Positions 1 to 7,992 of a stretch of DNA of 53,065 bases are shown piece after piece. Within the stretch, counting starts at the first letter, position 1. Every line of letters begins with the position of its first letter. The position numbers were made by a program, and so were the translations under genes. The notes beneath the pieces are model-generated. The model saw nothing but the letters and a program-made list of their open reading frames with translations. It did no database searches and was not told where the DNA came from. Source of the stretch: JAOPZY01 sp036495025 (lineage in GTDB: Bacteria > Actinomycetota > CADDZG01 > JAHWKV01 > JAOPZY01); contig DASXNO010000301.1 in the NCBI GenBank assembly GCA_036495025.1, positions 1 to 53,065 on the forward strand, read 5' to 3'.

Positions 1-629
1 TGGTAGAAGTCCACCGCCTCCTGGACATCCCGGACATGCAGGTGGACGTGTCCCATCTTCACCTCGGCCGGCAGCGGGGCATCGAGGCGGTCGCCGGGCT
101 CCAGGTGAGCGAGCATCTCGTCCAGGTCCATCGGATCCCGGCCCGACCGCAGGTTGCCTGCCGTGTCACGGGCGAGAAGAACGCCGTCCTCCATGCCGAA
201 GAACCCGTCCTCGGGGCTCTCGACGTAGATCTCGATCCCATTGCCGTCCGGATCCGAGAGATAGTCCGACTTGGTCATCGTGTGGTCGGTGGGTGCCTGC
301 GGGTAGCGGATCGAGGCGAGGCGCCCGATCACGCGGGCGAGCTCCCGGCGGTCGGGCAGTAGCAGGGCGAGGTGGTAGAGGCCCGTGGTGCGCTCGACGA
401 CGGGCCGGCTCGATCCCGGGACGAGGACGACGAGCTCGCGGCCGGCCGAAGAGCCGAACCGGAGGTCCTCCTCGGTCTCGGAGAGCAGGGTCAGGCCGAC
501 GGCGTCGCGGTAGAAGGCCTTCGCGGCCTCCCCGTCCGTCACGCCGAGGTGGACGGCCCCCACGCCGGTCGCAGCGGCAATCGAATACGGCGTGGCTGAT
601 GCGGTCGTTGTGGTCGTTACCTCGAGCAT
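1..629 (-). CDS. VOC-family (glyoxalase/catechol 2,3-dioxygenase-like) protein, 3' end cut by window
   Basis: The gene reads from ATG at 629 and runs off the left edge after about 209 codons. A GGAGGAA ribosome binding site lies six bases before the ATG. The protein shows two vicinal-oxygen-chelate modules: the first contains GAVHLGVTDGEAAKAFYRD, YHLALLLPDR and SDPDGNGIEIYVE, and a second begins with MGHVHLHVRDVQEAVDFY. This two-module layout matches the CatE-like group of metal-dependent dioxygenases and glyoxalases. The substrate cannot be told from the sequence. It lies downstream of the selD/JAMM pair on the same strand with a gap of about 60 bases, so it could be cotranscribed. The C-terminal half of the second module is outside the window. 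Confidence 0.85.
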   Translation of the reverse strand, partial: MLEVTTTTTASATPYSIAAATGVGAVHLGVTDGEAAKAFYRDAVGLTLLSETEEDLRFGSSAGRELVVLVPGSSRPVVERTTGLYHLALLLPDRRELARVIGRLASIRYPQAPTDHTMTKSDYLSDPDGNGIEIYVESPEDGFFGMEDGVLLARDTAGNLRSGRDPMDLDEMLAHLEPGDRLDAPLPAEVKMGHVHLHVRDVQEAVDFY

Positions 630-691
630 GGTCGTTTCCTCCATGTGAGGTGTAACCGCGCGCGCCGCTCGCAGATTCCCAAGGGGCCCGA

Positions 692-1129
692 TTACTCGAT
701 GACTAGCTGTACCTCTTCGACCTCGCCGGTGGCATCCCGCCAGTCCTGCTTGTGGATGAGGTATCCCTTCGCCTGCGGGTTGTCCCGCTCCTCGAACGAG
801 ACGATCACGAAGACTGCGTCGGGGTAGTGCGCCTCCCGGATGTCGGTCGGCGAGGGATAGGCCCGGGTGGCCACGTGCGAGTGGAAGATCGAGGCGACGT
901 CGAGGTCGCGCTCGTCCATGTCCTTGAGCGCCGCCAGCATCTCCCGGTCGTCGGGTCGGTAGAACACCGGCGAGGCTGCGGCGTTGGTCATGGGGTAGAG
1001 CCTCGTGGCCGCCCGCTGCGTGCCGTCGGCCTTGCCCCCGATGAACCCGCAGGCCTCGTTGGGCATGCCCTCGAGGCAGTGGGCAACCATGGCGTCGTAG
1101 ACATCCCTGGGGATGACGAGCGCCGTCAC
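692..1129 (-). CDS. Mec-like JAMM/MPN (M67) metallopeptidase
   Basis: This 145-residue protein is a single JAMM/MPN+ domain. The zinc motif is complete: a Glu in NEACGFIGG, then HSHVATRAYPSPTD, which fits HxHx7Sx2D. Its closest known type, from memory of the sequence, is mycobacterial Mec, which hydrolyses cysteine from the sulfur carrier CysO; the shared pieces are MVAH, DEACG/NEACG, MTNA, FYR, HSH and AYPS. The GTG start at 1129 overlaps the selD stop by four bases (GTGA), so translation is probably coupled to selD. No cysO or cysM partner is visible, though the window ends soon after. An alternative is a deubiquitinase-like peptidase acting on another ubiquitin-like carrier. Confidence 0.88.
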   Translation of the reverse strand: MTALVIPRDVYDAMVAHCLEGMPNEACGFIGGKADGTQRAATRLYPMTNAAASPVFYRPDDREMLAALKDMDERDLDVASIFHSHVATRAYPSPTDIREAHYPDAVFVIVSFEERDNPQAKGYLIHKQDWRDATGEVEEVQLVIE

Positions 1130-2187
1130 GGCGCTGGCCTGACGGAGATCCGGCCCGGCTCCCCCGCCACCGTCCGCCCGATCACCGCAGCGGCCGGGGT
1201 CCCACGCCGGCGCAGATCCTCGACGAGCACACCCTCGTTCGCCGGATCGACCGCGATGAGCAGTCCGCCCGAGGTCTGGGCGTCGAAGAGCACGGTCCTG
1301 GTCGTCTCGCCGACGGAACTGTGGAAGTCCACGAAGGGGGAATAGTACGACGCGTTCCGACGGGTCCCGCCGGGCACCAGCCCCTCGGCGGCGAGGTCCG
1401 CGACCCCGTCGAGCACGGGCACCACCTCGGGCCAGATCTCGGCCGAGATGCCGGAAAGCCTCGCCACGTTGTGGAGGTGCCCCAGCAGGCCGAACCCGGT
1501 CACGTCCGTGGCGGCCTCCGCCCCCACCCCGAGCATCGCCTCGGCGGCCGGCCCGTTGAGCGTCGCCATGATGGCGCAGGCCTTCTCGACCAGGGCGGCG
1601 GGGGCCCGCTCCCGTTTCAGTGCCGTGGAGATGATGCCCATGGACAGCGGCTTCGTGAGCACGAGCGACAGGCCGGGCGACGCCCCCGAGGAGCGCACCA
1701 GCCGCTCGGGGTGCACCATCCCGGTGACCGCCATCCCGTACTTCGGCTCCTGGTCCTCGACCGTGTGGCCACCCACCACGGAGGCCCCGGCCTCGGTTGC
1801 CTTGTCGGCGCCCCCCTCGAGCACCCGGGCGAGCAGGTCGAAGTCCAGGTCCTGGGGCCACCCGACCAGGTTGAGGGCAAGGACCGGCCTGCCGCCCATG
1901 GCGTAGCAGTCGCTGAAGGCATTGGCCGCCGCGATGGCGCCCCAGACGTAGGGGTCGTCCACGATCGGCGTGAAGAAGTCGATGGTCAGGAGCAATGCGA
2001 GATCGTCGCCGATCCGGTAGACGGCGGCGTCGTCGGGCGCGTCGAGTCCCAGCAGGAGGTTCGGGTCCTCGCTGCGGTGGTGCTCGCCGAAGCGGCGCAG
2101 GACCTGCGCCAGGTCACCGGGACCGAGCTTGCAGGCTCAGCCGGCGCCGTGCGAGAACTGGGTGAGGCGGGGCGTGCGTGTCTGCAT
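1126..2187 (-). CDS. selD: Selenide, water dikinase, selenocysteine-containing (in-frame TGA at 2137-2139)
   Basis: SelD makes selenophosphate from selenide and ATP, the selenium donor for selenocysteine and selenouridine. The main open part starts at LLLTIDFFTP, but the family's N-terminus is encoded directly upstream in the same frame across one TGA: from ATG at 2187 it reads SHGAG, then TGA, then ACKLGPGD. The TGA falls at residue 17 and the lysine at residue 20, exactly where E. coli SelD has catalytic Cys17 and Lys20. With Sec the protein is 353 residues, the usual family length. Later hallmarks include DFFTPIVDDPY, NAFSDCYAMGG, VGGHTVED, TDVTGFGLLGH and FDAQTSGGLL. A SECIS-like hairpin follows the TGA. 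A TATAAA -10 box six bases before the ATG suggests a near-leaderless message. Gene callers that treat TGA as stop would truncate this gene. Confidence 0.95.
2103..2139 (-). promoter_or_regulatory. Bacterial SECIS element of selD
   Basis: Directly after the UGA (2139-2137) the message can fold into an interrupted helix. The outer stem is CCUGC (2135-2131) with GCAGG (2107-2103). The middle is GCU with GGC, including one wobble. The upper stem is GGUC (2124-2121) with GACC (2115-2112). The apical loop CCGGU (2120-2116) contains the GGU that SelB needs in known bacterial SECIS loops, about 16 to 21 bases after the UGA, as in the E. coli elements. The fold was worked out by hand. Confidence 0.82.
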
Positions 2188-2193
2188 CGGTCC

Positions 2194-2199
2194 TTTATA
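2194..2199 (-). promoter_or_regulatory. -10 box of selD (TATAAA), near-leaderless
   Basis: TATAAA ends six bases before the selD ATG, which would place the transcription start at or next to the start codon. The AAAGGA overlapping it could instead act as a weak ribosome binding site. No clear -35 box was found. Confidence 0.5.
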
Positions 2200-2291
2200 T
2201 CCGCTCCCCGGAGTTGCGCCGAGCTTTGAGCGAAAGCCGCACGAACCTGGGTTGCTCCAGCACGGCTCCGGGGCGGTGGCCCCGGCCGCGG

Positions 2292-2297
2292 TAGCCT
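2292..2297 (+). promoter_or_regulatory. -10 box of the ABC1 kinase gene (TAGCCT), leaderless
   Basis: TAGCCT lies six bases before the GTG start at 2304, with no Shine-Dalgarno sequence between. The same hexamer precedes leuS at almost the same distance. This is the arrangement expected of a leaderless actinobacterial transcript. Confidence 0.45.
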
Positions 2298-2303
2298 GGG
2301 ACC

Positions 2304-3881
2304 GTGACGGATACCGATCGTCCAAAAAACCAAAAACGCCCAACCCCTTCCCGTACGTCTGCCGCGCAGCGGTCCCGGGAGTCGAGCGGTGAGCCGGCCC
2401 GGCCCAAGGATGCCAAGGAGGGGCCGGAATCGCCGGCCCGCGAGCCCGCCGCCCCCCGGGGGAAGGAGCCCCACAACGCCGTGCCGACGGGCATGGTCAA
2501 CCGGTTCAGCCGGCTCGCGGCGACCTCCCTCAAGGGCTCGATGCGCCTGGCGATGCTCGGCCCCCGCTCCCTGATCGGCAGGGACTCCCCCGCCAAGCTC
2601 CTCGAGGACCTGCATCTGGCGACTGCCGAGGACCTCGTCGAGACCCTGGGCAGGCTGAAGGGGACGTCGATGAAACTCGGCCAGCTCGCCTCGTTCATCG
2701 ACGCCGGGGTCCTGCCGGCCGATGTCCGGGACATGTACCAGAACGTCCTCGGGTCACTGCGGGACGCGGCGCCGCCGATGCGGCGAGAGCTGGTCGGCGA
2801 GGTCTTCCGCCACGAGTTCGGCGCCGATGCCGAACAGCTTTTCGCCACCTTCAGCGAGGAGCCCATCGCCGCGGCGAGCCTCGGCCAGGTCCATCTCGCC
2901 ACCACCAAGGAGGGCCAGGAGGTGGCCGTGAAGGTGCAGTACCCCGGCATCGAGGACGCCATCCGGTCCGACCTGGCCGTCACCGCGGCGGTCAAGCCGT
3001 TGATGCCCCTCCTCGCCCCCGGCCTCGACGCCGCCGACGCCCTCGAGGAGATGCGGGCTCGCATGCTCGAGGAGTGCGACTACCTCCTCGAGGCCGAGAA
3101 CATGGACACCCTCGCCGACCGCTACGAGGACCACCCCTTCGTCTGGGTACCGAGGTCGGTCCCCGAGCTGTCGACGGAGCGCATCCTCACCATGGGGCGC
3201 GCCACCGGACGCCCCTTCGCCAAGATCCTGGAGGCCGACCAGGCGGAGCGCGACCGCGTCGGCGAGATGCTGTTCCGCTTCTACTACGGGTCGCTGTACC
3301 GCTACGGCTTCACAAGCGCCGATCCCCACCCGGGCAACTACTTCGTCATGGACGACGGGCCGGGCGGCGCCCCGGGAGGCGGCCCGGGCGGCGGCAAGAT
3401 GGCCTTCTTCGACTTCGGGCTGGCCTGCAACCTCGACATGCGGATGATGCCGTACCTCTTCGGCGCCTTCCTCGCGCTACGCGACGGCGACGTCGAGGGC
3501 GTCTTCAAGAATGCCGTGTCGATGCGCTACGTGACGAAGCCCCAGCAGATCGACCCGCAGCGGTTCTACGACTGGGTCCGGCTGGTGCTCGACCCCATCG
3601 CCGAGGACCGCGACTACACCTTCACGCGGGAGTTCATCGCGGAGCGGACGGCAACGATGCTCGACCCGCGCAACCCGTGGTGGTCGTTCCTGCGCCAGCT
3701 CAACCTGCCCCGGTGGGCGATCCTGCTCTACCGCCTGGAGCTCGGCCTGTTCGCCGTGCTGGCCCAGCTCGGTGCCACCGCCAACTGGCACCGCATGACG
3801 CTCGAGTTCCACGAGGCGGGCGAGCCGTCGACCGAGCTCGGCAGGGCCGAGGCGGAGTGGCTGAAGACTCACCCCAAGTAG
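2304..3881 (+). CDS. ABC1/UbiB (AarF/ADCK) atypical kinase-like protein
   Basis: This 525-residue protein belongs to the ABC1 family of atypical kinase or ATPase proteins. The family motifs are in order: KLGQ (MKLGQLASF), the alanine-rich loop IAAASLGQVH, the ion-pair lysine in VAVKVQYPG, ExD in EECDYLLEAEN, SADPHPGNYF in the catalytic loop, and FFDFG as the metal-binding motif. The first 60 or so residues are charged, Pro-rich and probably disordered. A glycine-rich insert (GGAPGGGPGGG) separates the catalytic loop from FFDFG. In quinone-using bacteria relatives assist ubiquinone synthesis; the role in actinobacteria is not settled. It is divergent from selD and convergent with cobO. The GTG at 2304 is chosen because a -10 box sits at leaderless distance. 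Confidence 0.9.
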   Translation: MTDTDRPKNQKRPTPSRTSAAQRSRESSGEPARPKDAKEGPESPAREPAAPRGKEPHNAVPTGMVNRFSRLAATSLKGSMRLAMLGPRSLIGRDSPAKLLEDLHLATAEDLVETLGRLKGTSMKLGQLASFIDAGVLPADVRDMYQNVLGSLRDAAPPMRRELVGEVFRHEFGADAEQLFATFSEEPIAAASLGQVHLATTKEGQEVAVKVQYPGIEDAIRSDLAVTAAVKPLMPLLAPGLDAADALEEMRARMLEECDYLLEAENMDTLADRYEDHPFVWVPRSVPELSTERILTMGRATGRPFAKILEADQAERDRVGEMLFRFYYGSLYRYGFTSADPHPGNYFVMDDGPGGAPGGGPGGGKMAFFDFGLACNLDMRMMPYLFGAFLALRDGDVEGVFKNAVSMRYVTKPQQIDPQRFYDWVRLVLDPIAEDRDYTFTREFIAERTATMLDPRNPWWSFLRQLNLPRWAILLYRLELGLFAVLAQLGATANWHRMTLEFHEAGEPSTELGRAEAEWLKTHPK

Positions 3882-3901
3882 GAGTCCTCGGCCGCGGGTC
3901 C

Positions 3902-4450
3902 TTACCATTCGATGCCCCGCTGGGCCTTGATGCCCCGGTCGTAGGGATGCTTCAGCTTTCGCATCTCCGTCACGAGGTCGGCGACGTCGATGAGCTCGGT
4001 TGGCGCCGCCCGGCCCGTCACGACGATGTGTTGGAAGCCGGGCCGGTTGGCCAGCACCTCGACGACCTCGCCGACCGGGACCCAACCGAAGGTGAGCGGG
4101 TAGGTGAACTCGTCGAGGACGAGCAGGTCGTAGGTGGCATCGGCGATCCGCCGCCGGACCTCCTCCCAGCCCTCCCGGGCCAGGTCGGCCGACTGCTCGA
4201 GGTCACGCGAGGTCCAGGTCCAACCGTCGCCCATCTTCTCCCAGACGATGCCGGGCCCGATGGCACCCAGGGCGCGGGCGGCCTTCTCCTCCCCCACCTT
4301 CCAGCGGCCCGACTTCATGAACTGGTAGACGCCCACCCGGTAGCCGCGCGCCCAGGCCCGGAGGACCATGCCGAACGCGGCGGTGGACTTGCCCTTGCCC
4401 TCGCCGGTGTTGACGATCAGCAGTGGCCGGTCCCTGGGGGCGTGGGTCAT
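3902..4450 (-). CDS. cobO: Corrinoid (cob(I)yrinic acid a,c-diamide) adenosyltransferase
   Basis: The 182-residue protein transfers the adenosyl group of ATP to the cobalt of reduced corrinoids, forming adenosylcobalamin or its precursors. It has the P-loop GEGKGKST near residue 17, VGVYQFMKSG, the Walker B-like LLVLDEFTYPL, and the C-terminal GIKAQRGIEW typical of the CobO/BtuR/CobA type. It follows leuS on the same strand after 22 bases and may be transcribed with it. No other cobalamin genes are nearby, so it may serve salvage as well as synthesis. Confidence 0.95.
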   Translation of the reverse strand: MTHAPRDRPLLIVNTGEGKGKSTAAFGMVLRAWARGYRVGVYQFMKSGRWKVGEEKAARALGAIGPGIVWEKMGDGWTWTSRDLEQSADLAREGWEEVRRRIADATYDLLVLDEFTYPLTFGWVPVGEVVEVLANRPGFQHIVVTGRAAPTELIDVADLVTEMRKLKHPYDRGIKAQRGIEW

Positions 4451-4472
4451 GGCGGTTGAGTGCCGCGCGGCG

Positions 4473-6956
4473 TCAGACCACGACGAGGTTCACGAGGCGG
4501 GGCGGGACCGTGACGATCTTCGCCGGCACGTTCCCGTCCAGCAGGGCGATCACCTTCTCCCGGTCGAGTGCGATCGCCTGCATCTCCTCGGGTGCGATGC
4601 TCACCGGGACCTCGACGGTGTCGCGCACCTTCCCGTTCACCTGGATGACCATCGTCGTCCGCTCCTCCGCCAGCAGGGCCTCGTCGTAGGTGGGCCAGGA
4701 CTGCTTGTGGATCGAGCCCTCGTGGCCGTTGCGGTGCCACAACTCCTCGGTGATGAAGGGTGCGATCGGGGCCAGCAGCTTCAGGAAGACCTCGGCCCCC
4801 TCGCGCGGGACAGGTCCTCCGCCCTTCGAGAAGGCGTTGAGCAGCTCCATGAGCCGGGCGATGGCGGTGTTGAAGCTGAACGTGTCGAAGTCGTCCGTGA
4901 CGGCCTTGACGGCTTTGTGGACCGATCGTTGCAGATCCGCCTCGAGCGGCACGGGGGCCACATCCGACAGGACCCGCCACACCCGTGACAACCAGGAGAA
5001 CGCCACCCTGCCGATCTCTTCGAGGCCGTCGGCGGGGAAGTCGTAGGCGGCGCCGGGGGGGCTGCAGAACAGGATGAACAACCGGGCGGCGTCCGCACCG
5101 AAGCGGTCGACCGCCGCCGAGGCCTCGACGACGTTGCCGAGGGACTTGGACATCGCCTTGCCACCCATGCTGATGCTGCCCTGGTTGAACAGGCGCAGGA
5201 AGGGCTCGGGGAAGTCGAGCATCCCCATGTCCTGAAACGCCTTCGTGAAGAACCGGGCGTAGATGAGGTGCAACACGGCGTGCTCGATGCCGCCGACGTA
5301 CTGGTCCACCGGGCACCAGGCTGCGACGGGCTCGGGGTCGAACGGCGCCTTCTCGTTGTGCGGGTCGCAGAACCGCAGGAAGTACCAGGACGAGTCGAAA
5401 AAGGTGTCCATGGTGTCGGTCTCGCGCCGCGCCGGCTTCCCGCAACGGGGACAGACGGTATTGACCCAGTCGGTCGCATTGGCGAGCGGGCCGACGGCGT
5501 CGTCGGTCGGCGTGTAATCCGCCTCCTCCGGCAGCAGGACCGGCAGGTCCTCCTCGGGCACCGGGACCTCGCCGTGCTCGGGGCAGTAGACGATGGGGAT
5601 CGGCGTTCCCCAGTACCGTTGCCGAGACACGAGCCAGTCCCGCAACCGGTAGTTCACCGCAGCGTGGCCCCTGCCCTCCCTCTCCAGCCAGGCGATGACC
5701 TCGTCGATGCCCTCACCGGTGTCGGGGAACACCACCGTGCCGGTAAACGGCCCGGAGTGAACCAGCACGCCGGGGCCGGGATACGGCTCGGTCATGGTTT
5801 CGGCATCGAGCCCCGGCTCCGCGTTCTCAGGCTCGACGACAACCTTGATGGGCAGATCGTAGGTGCGAGCGAATTCGAAGTCTCGCTCGTCGTGGGCGGG
5901 CACCGCCATGATTGCCCCGGTGCCGTAGTGGCTGAGGACGTAATCGGCGGTCCACACCGGGATCTCCTCGCCGTTGACCGGGTTGATGGCCACCGCAGGC
6001 AGCGCCATACCGTGGCGGACCCGCTCGGAGGACACCCGCTCGACCTCGGTCTGCCGTCGCACCTCCTCGAGGAGCTTCTCGAACGGGCCCTCGAACTCGG
6101 TGCCGGCGACCAACTCCGGGATCAACGGGTGCTCCGGGGCCAGGATGAAGAAGGTCGCACCCCAGAGCGTGTCGGGCCGGGTGGTGAACACCGGGTAGGA
6201 AACCGGGGGCACGTCGGCCCGTGTCGGGATGACCTCGAAGGTGACCTCGGCCCCCTTGCTCCGGCCGATCCAGTTCTGCTGCTGGACAAGGACCTGGTCG
6301 GGCCACTCGAGCAAATCCATGTCGTCGATCAGGCGGGCCGCGTAGTGCGTGGTCTTGAGGAACCACTGGGCGAGGTCCCGCACCTCCGGCACGGAGCCGC
6401 AGCGCCAGCAGACCCCTCCCGAGATCTGTTCGTTGGCCAGCACCGTCTTGTCGACGGGACACCAGTTGACCGGCGCGGTCTTGCGGTAGGCGAGGCCCCG
6501 CTCCAGCAGCTTGAGAAAGATCCACTGGTTCCAGCGGTAGTAACCGGGGTCGGCGCTGATGACCTGGCGGTCCCAGTCATAGGAGAAGCCGAGGCGCGTC
6601 TGGGAGCGGCGCATCTTCTCGATGTTGGCGAAGGTCCATTCCTTGGGATGGACCCCCCGCCGGATGGCAGCGTTCTCCGCCGGAAGGCCGAAGGCGTCGT
6701 AGCCCATGGGGTGCAGGACGTCGTGGCCCTTCATCCGCCACTGCCGGGCGATGGCATCCGCGATGGAGTAGTTCTCCACGTGCCCCATGTGCATGTCGCC
6801 CGAGGGGTACGGGAACATCTCGAGGATGTAGCGCTTGCGCGCCGGATCGGGATGCGCGGGGGCGGCATGGGCCTGCTCCCGTTCCCAGGCCGCGACCCAG
6901 CGCTCCTCAAAACTCTGGGGATCGTATCGCTCCTGATTGGGGGAAACGGCCATCAC
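4473..6956 (-). CDS. leuS: Leucine--tRNA ligase
   Basis: This 827-residue class I synthetase charges tRNA-Leu. The HIGH motif appears as HMGH in EMFPYPSGDMHMGHVENYS, and the KMSKS motif as KAMSKSLGN. A CP1 editing domain with ARDE-type DERDFEFA and GTGAIMAVPAHD lies between, and a cysteine pair (VCWRCGS) marks the zinc-binding region. The tail has VNGKVRD, as in bacterial LeuS. The message begins GTG ATG; either can be the start. A TAGCCT -10 box ends five bases before the GTG and there is no ribosome binding site, so a leaderless start at the GTG is favoured. Confidence 0.98.
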   Translation of the reverse strand: MMAVSPNQERYDPQSFEERWVAAWEREQAHAAPAHPDPARKRYILEMFPYPSGDMHMGHVENYSIADAIARQWRMKGHDVLHPMGYDAFGLPAENAAIRRGVHPKEWTFANIEKMRRSQTRLGFSYDWDRQVISADPGYYRWNQWIFLKLLERGLAYRKTAPVNWCPVDKTVLANEQISGGVCWRCGSVPEVRDLAQWFLKTTHYAARLIDDMDLLEWPDQVLVQQQNWIGRSKGAEVTFEVIPTRADVPPVSYPVFTTRPDTLWGATFFILAPEHPLIPELVAGTEFEGPFEKLLEEVRRQTEVERVSSERVRHGMALPAVAINPVNGEEIPVWTADYVLSHYGTGAIMAVPAHDERDFEFARTYDLPIKVVVEPENAEPGLDAETMTEPYPGPGVLVHSGPFTGTVVFPDTGEGIDEVIAWLEREGRGHAAVNYRLRDWLVSRQRYWGTPIPIVYCPEHGEVPVPEEDLPVLLPEEADYTPTDDAVGPLANATDWVNTVCPRCGKPARRETDTMDTFFDSSWYFLRFCDPHNEKAPFDPEPVAAWCPVDQYVGGIEHAVLHLIYARFFTKAFQDMGMLDFPEPFLRLFNQGSISMGGKAMSKSLGNVVEASAAVDRFGADAARLFILFCSPPGAAYDFPADGLEEIGRVAFSWLSRVWRVLSDVAPVPLEADLQRSVHKAVKAVTDDFDTFSFNTAIARLMELLNAFSKGGGPVPREGAEVFLKLLAPIAPFITEELWHRNGHEGSIHKQSWPTYDEALLAEERTTMVIQVNGKVRDTVEVPVSIAPEEMQAIALDREKVIALLDGNVPAKIVTVPPRLVNLVVV

Positions 6957-6961
6957 GGCAC

Positions 6962-6967
6962 AGGCTA
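6962..6967 (-). promoter_or_regulatory. -10 box of leuS (TAGCCT), leaderless
   Basis: TAGCCT is followed by five bases (GTGCC) and then the GTG start of leuS. No purine-rich ribosome binding site is present, so the transcript probably starts at the initiation codon. Confidence 0.45.
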
Positions 6968-7059
6968 TCGCACGGGCTGGCCTGTCTCGACACTCCGAGG
7001 TGGCCCCCCGAGTCGACTCACGCTCGATTCACGCTGCAATGGCCCGCCCAGGGCCCGGG

Positions 7060-7278
7060 TCACTCCCCGAAGGTCTCCTCAAGCGTGCGGCCCTCTTCGG
7101 CCAGACGGCGCACCAGTGCTTCTATCTGGTTCGCCGGGAACCGGCGGTGACCGCCCAGGGTCTTCACATACGGAAGCTTCTGCTGCGTTGCCCATCTGGC
7201 GACCGTCTTGGGTGAAACATGCAGTAACGCTGCCACCTCTTTCGGTAGCAGAAAGTCGGTCTCGTTCGCCGCGATCAT
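7060..7278 (-). CDS. BldC-like small MerR-type DNA-binding protein
   Basis: This is a 72-residue winged helix-turn-helix protein. After a short N-terminus it reads LLPKEVAALLHVSPKTVARWATQ, then a wing with TLGGHRRF, and ends in an acidic tail. The KTVxRWA plus LGGHRR pattern and the size match BldC, an actinobacterial developmental regulator that binds direct repeats cooperatively, and related excisionase-like proteins. A strong AAGGGGGG ribosome binding site precedes the ATG. It lies just upstream of leuS on the same strand. Its target is unknown. Confidence 0.88.
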   Translation of the reverse strand: MIAANETDFLLPKEVAALLHVSPKTVARWATQQKLPYVKTLGGHRRFPANQIEALVRRLAEEGRTLEETFGE

Positions 7279-7336
7279 GCGGGACCCCCCTTTCCCGATA
7301 TCGTCCGGGATCGCAACGTTCCCGGCGATTAGCCCG

Positions 7337-7364
7337 AATATACAAGGTCCGGGAGGGTCGTGAA
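7337..7364 (-). promoter_or_regulatory. Probable promoter of the BldC-like gene
   Basis: On the minus strand TTCACG (7364-7359) and TATATT (7342-7337) are spaced by 16 bases, a fair match to a housekeeping -35/-10 pair. The site lies between the end of the candidate small RNA and the gene, giving a 5' leader of about 50 bases. Confidence 0.45.
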
Positions 7365-7380
7365 AAGAGCAGAACGCGCC

Positions 7381-7475
7381 AAAAGACCCGCTGGTGCGGG
7401 TGGGGCAGCCCTGATGAGCGGAGGCAGCTAACTCGGCGACCTGAGACGCCCCAATGGCGGGCGTCCCAGGTCAGA
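7381..7475 (-). ncRNA. Candidate terminated small RNA upstream of the BldC-like gene
   Basis: Read on the minus strand this stretch begins with a long hairpin: arms 7472-7459 and 7451-7438 pair at 13 of 14 positions around a seven-base loop. An open C-rich stretch with GCUGCCUCC and GGCUGCCCC follows. It ends in ACCCGC-ACCA-GCGGGU (7401-7386) and CUUUU (7385-7381), a good intrinsic terminator. No start codon with a ribosome binding site lies inside. The unpaired CCUCC could pair with Shine-Dalgarno sequences, as proposed for other C-rich actinobacterial RNAs. It resembles no family I can name with confidence, and the 5' end is a guess. Confidence 0.45.
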
Positions 7476-7641
7476 TCGCCGTACTCGTACTACGGGAGGA
7501 GACATCGGCGGGGCAGCGAGGATCTGCCAGGAGTTCCCGCAGCAGCCGGGGGGTTACCGCCATGGAGTTCGCCGGCCGATCCCTGCGCACCACGTCCGAT
7601 GCCCCCTCCCGATCTTAAAAGGTCGTCGTCCTTGGAGAGTT

Positions 7642-7740
7642 CTACCTCGTGTTGAGACTCCCACCGCCAGCCAAGAAGAGTCCGGCAATTGTCGCCAAGC
7701 CGATGACCCGGGGGGCAATCCGCTTCACCATAGCTGCCAT
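7642..7740 (-). CDS. Possible 32-residue membrane peptide
   Basis: A short frame runs from ATG at 7740 to TAG at 7642, preceded by GGAGG (7751-7747) at an ideal six-base distance. The peptide is basic at the start (MAAMVKRIAPR) and then hydrophobic (VIGLATIAGLFLAGGG), so it could span the membrane once. It sits alone between the candidate small RNA and the histidine kinase. The case rests on the ribosome binding site and the amphipathic composition; without homologues it could be chance. Confidence 0.35.
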   Translation of the reverse strand: MAAMVKRIAPRVIGLATIAGLFLAGGGSLNTR

Positions 7741-7992
7741 GTACAACCTCCGTTGGTTTGGTAGTGGCCGGTCCCTGCAAATGCGCTCGACTTCGAGAGT
7801 CATCATGAACTGCGTGCCTGGCCGCTCAATCCCCCAAGCGAGGGAACTACTGCGCCCTAACCAGGGGATTTCCGGGGCCTGTCGACGTGGGATGGGGGAC
7901 CCCGCAGATCCCCCGCGCACGTGACGACGCCCCGTGGGAGACTCTCAACGCGGGGACGCCCCGAATCGCATGTGGAGGAGTCCGGGCAGAAG

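Noticed and set aside
7381..7475. c-di-AMP (ydaO) riboswitch or hammerhead ribozyme on the plus strand
   Set aside because: CAGCTAAC and CTGATGAG occur, but the other conserved parts (the 5' half of ydaO; GAAA and the third stem of a hammerhead) are missing.
7381..7475. 6C RNA
   Set aside because: That family has two loops with at least six C each; no such loop is present here.
5268..7655. A 795-codon plus-strand open frame
   Set aside because: It is antisense to leuS and shows no domain pattern.
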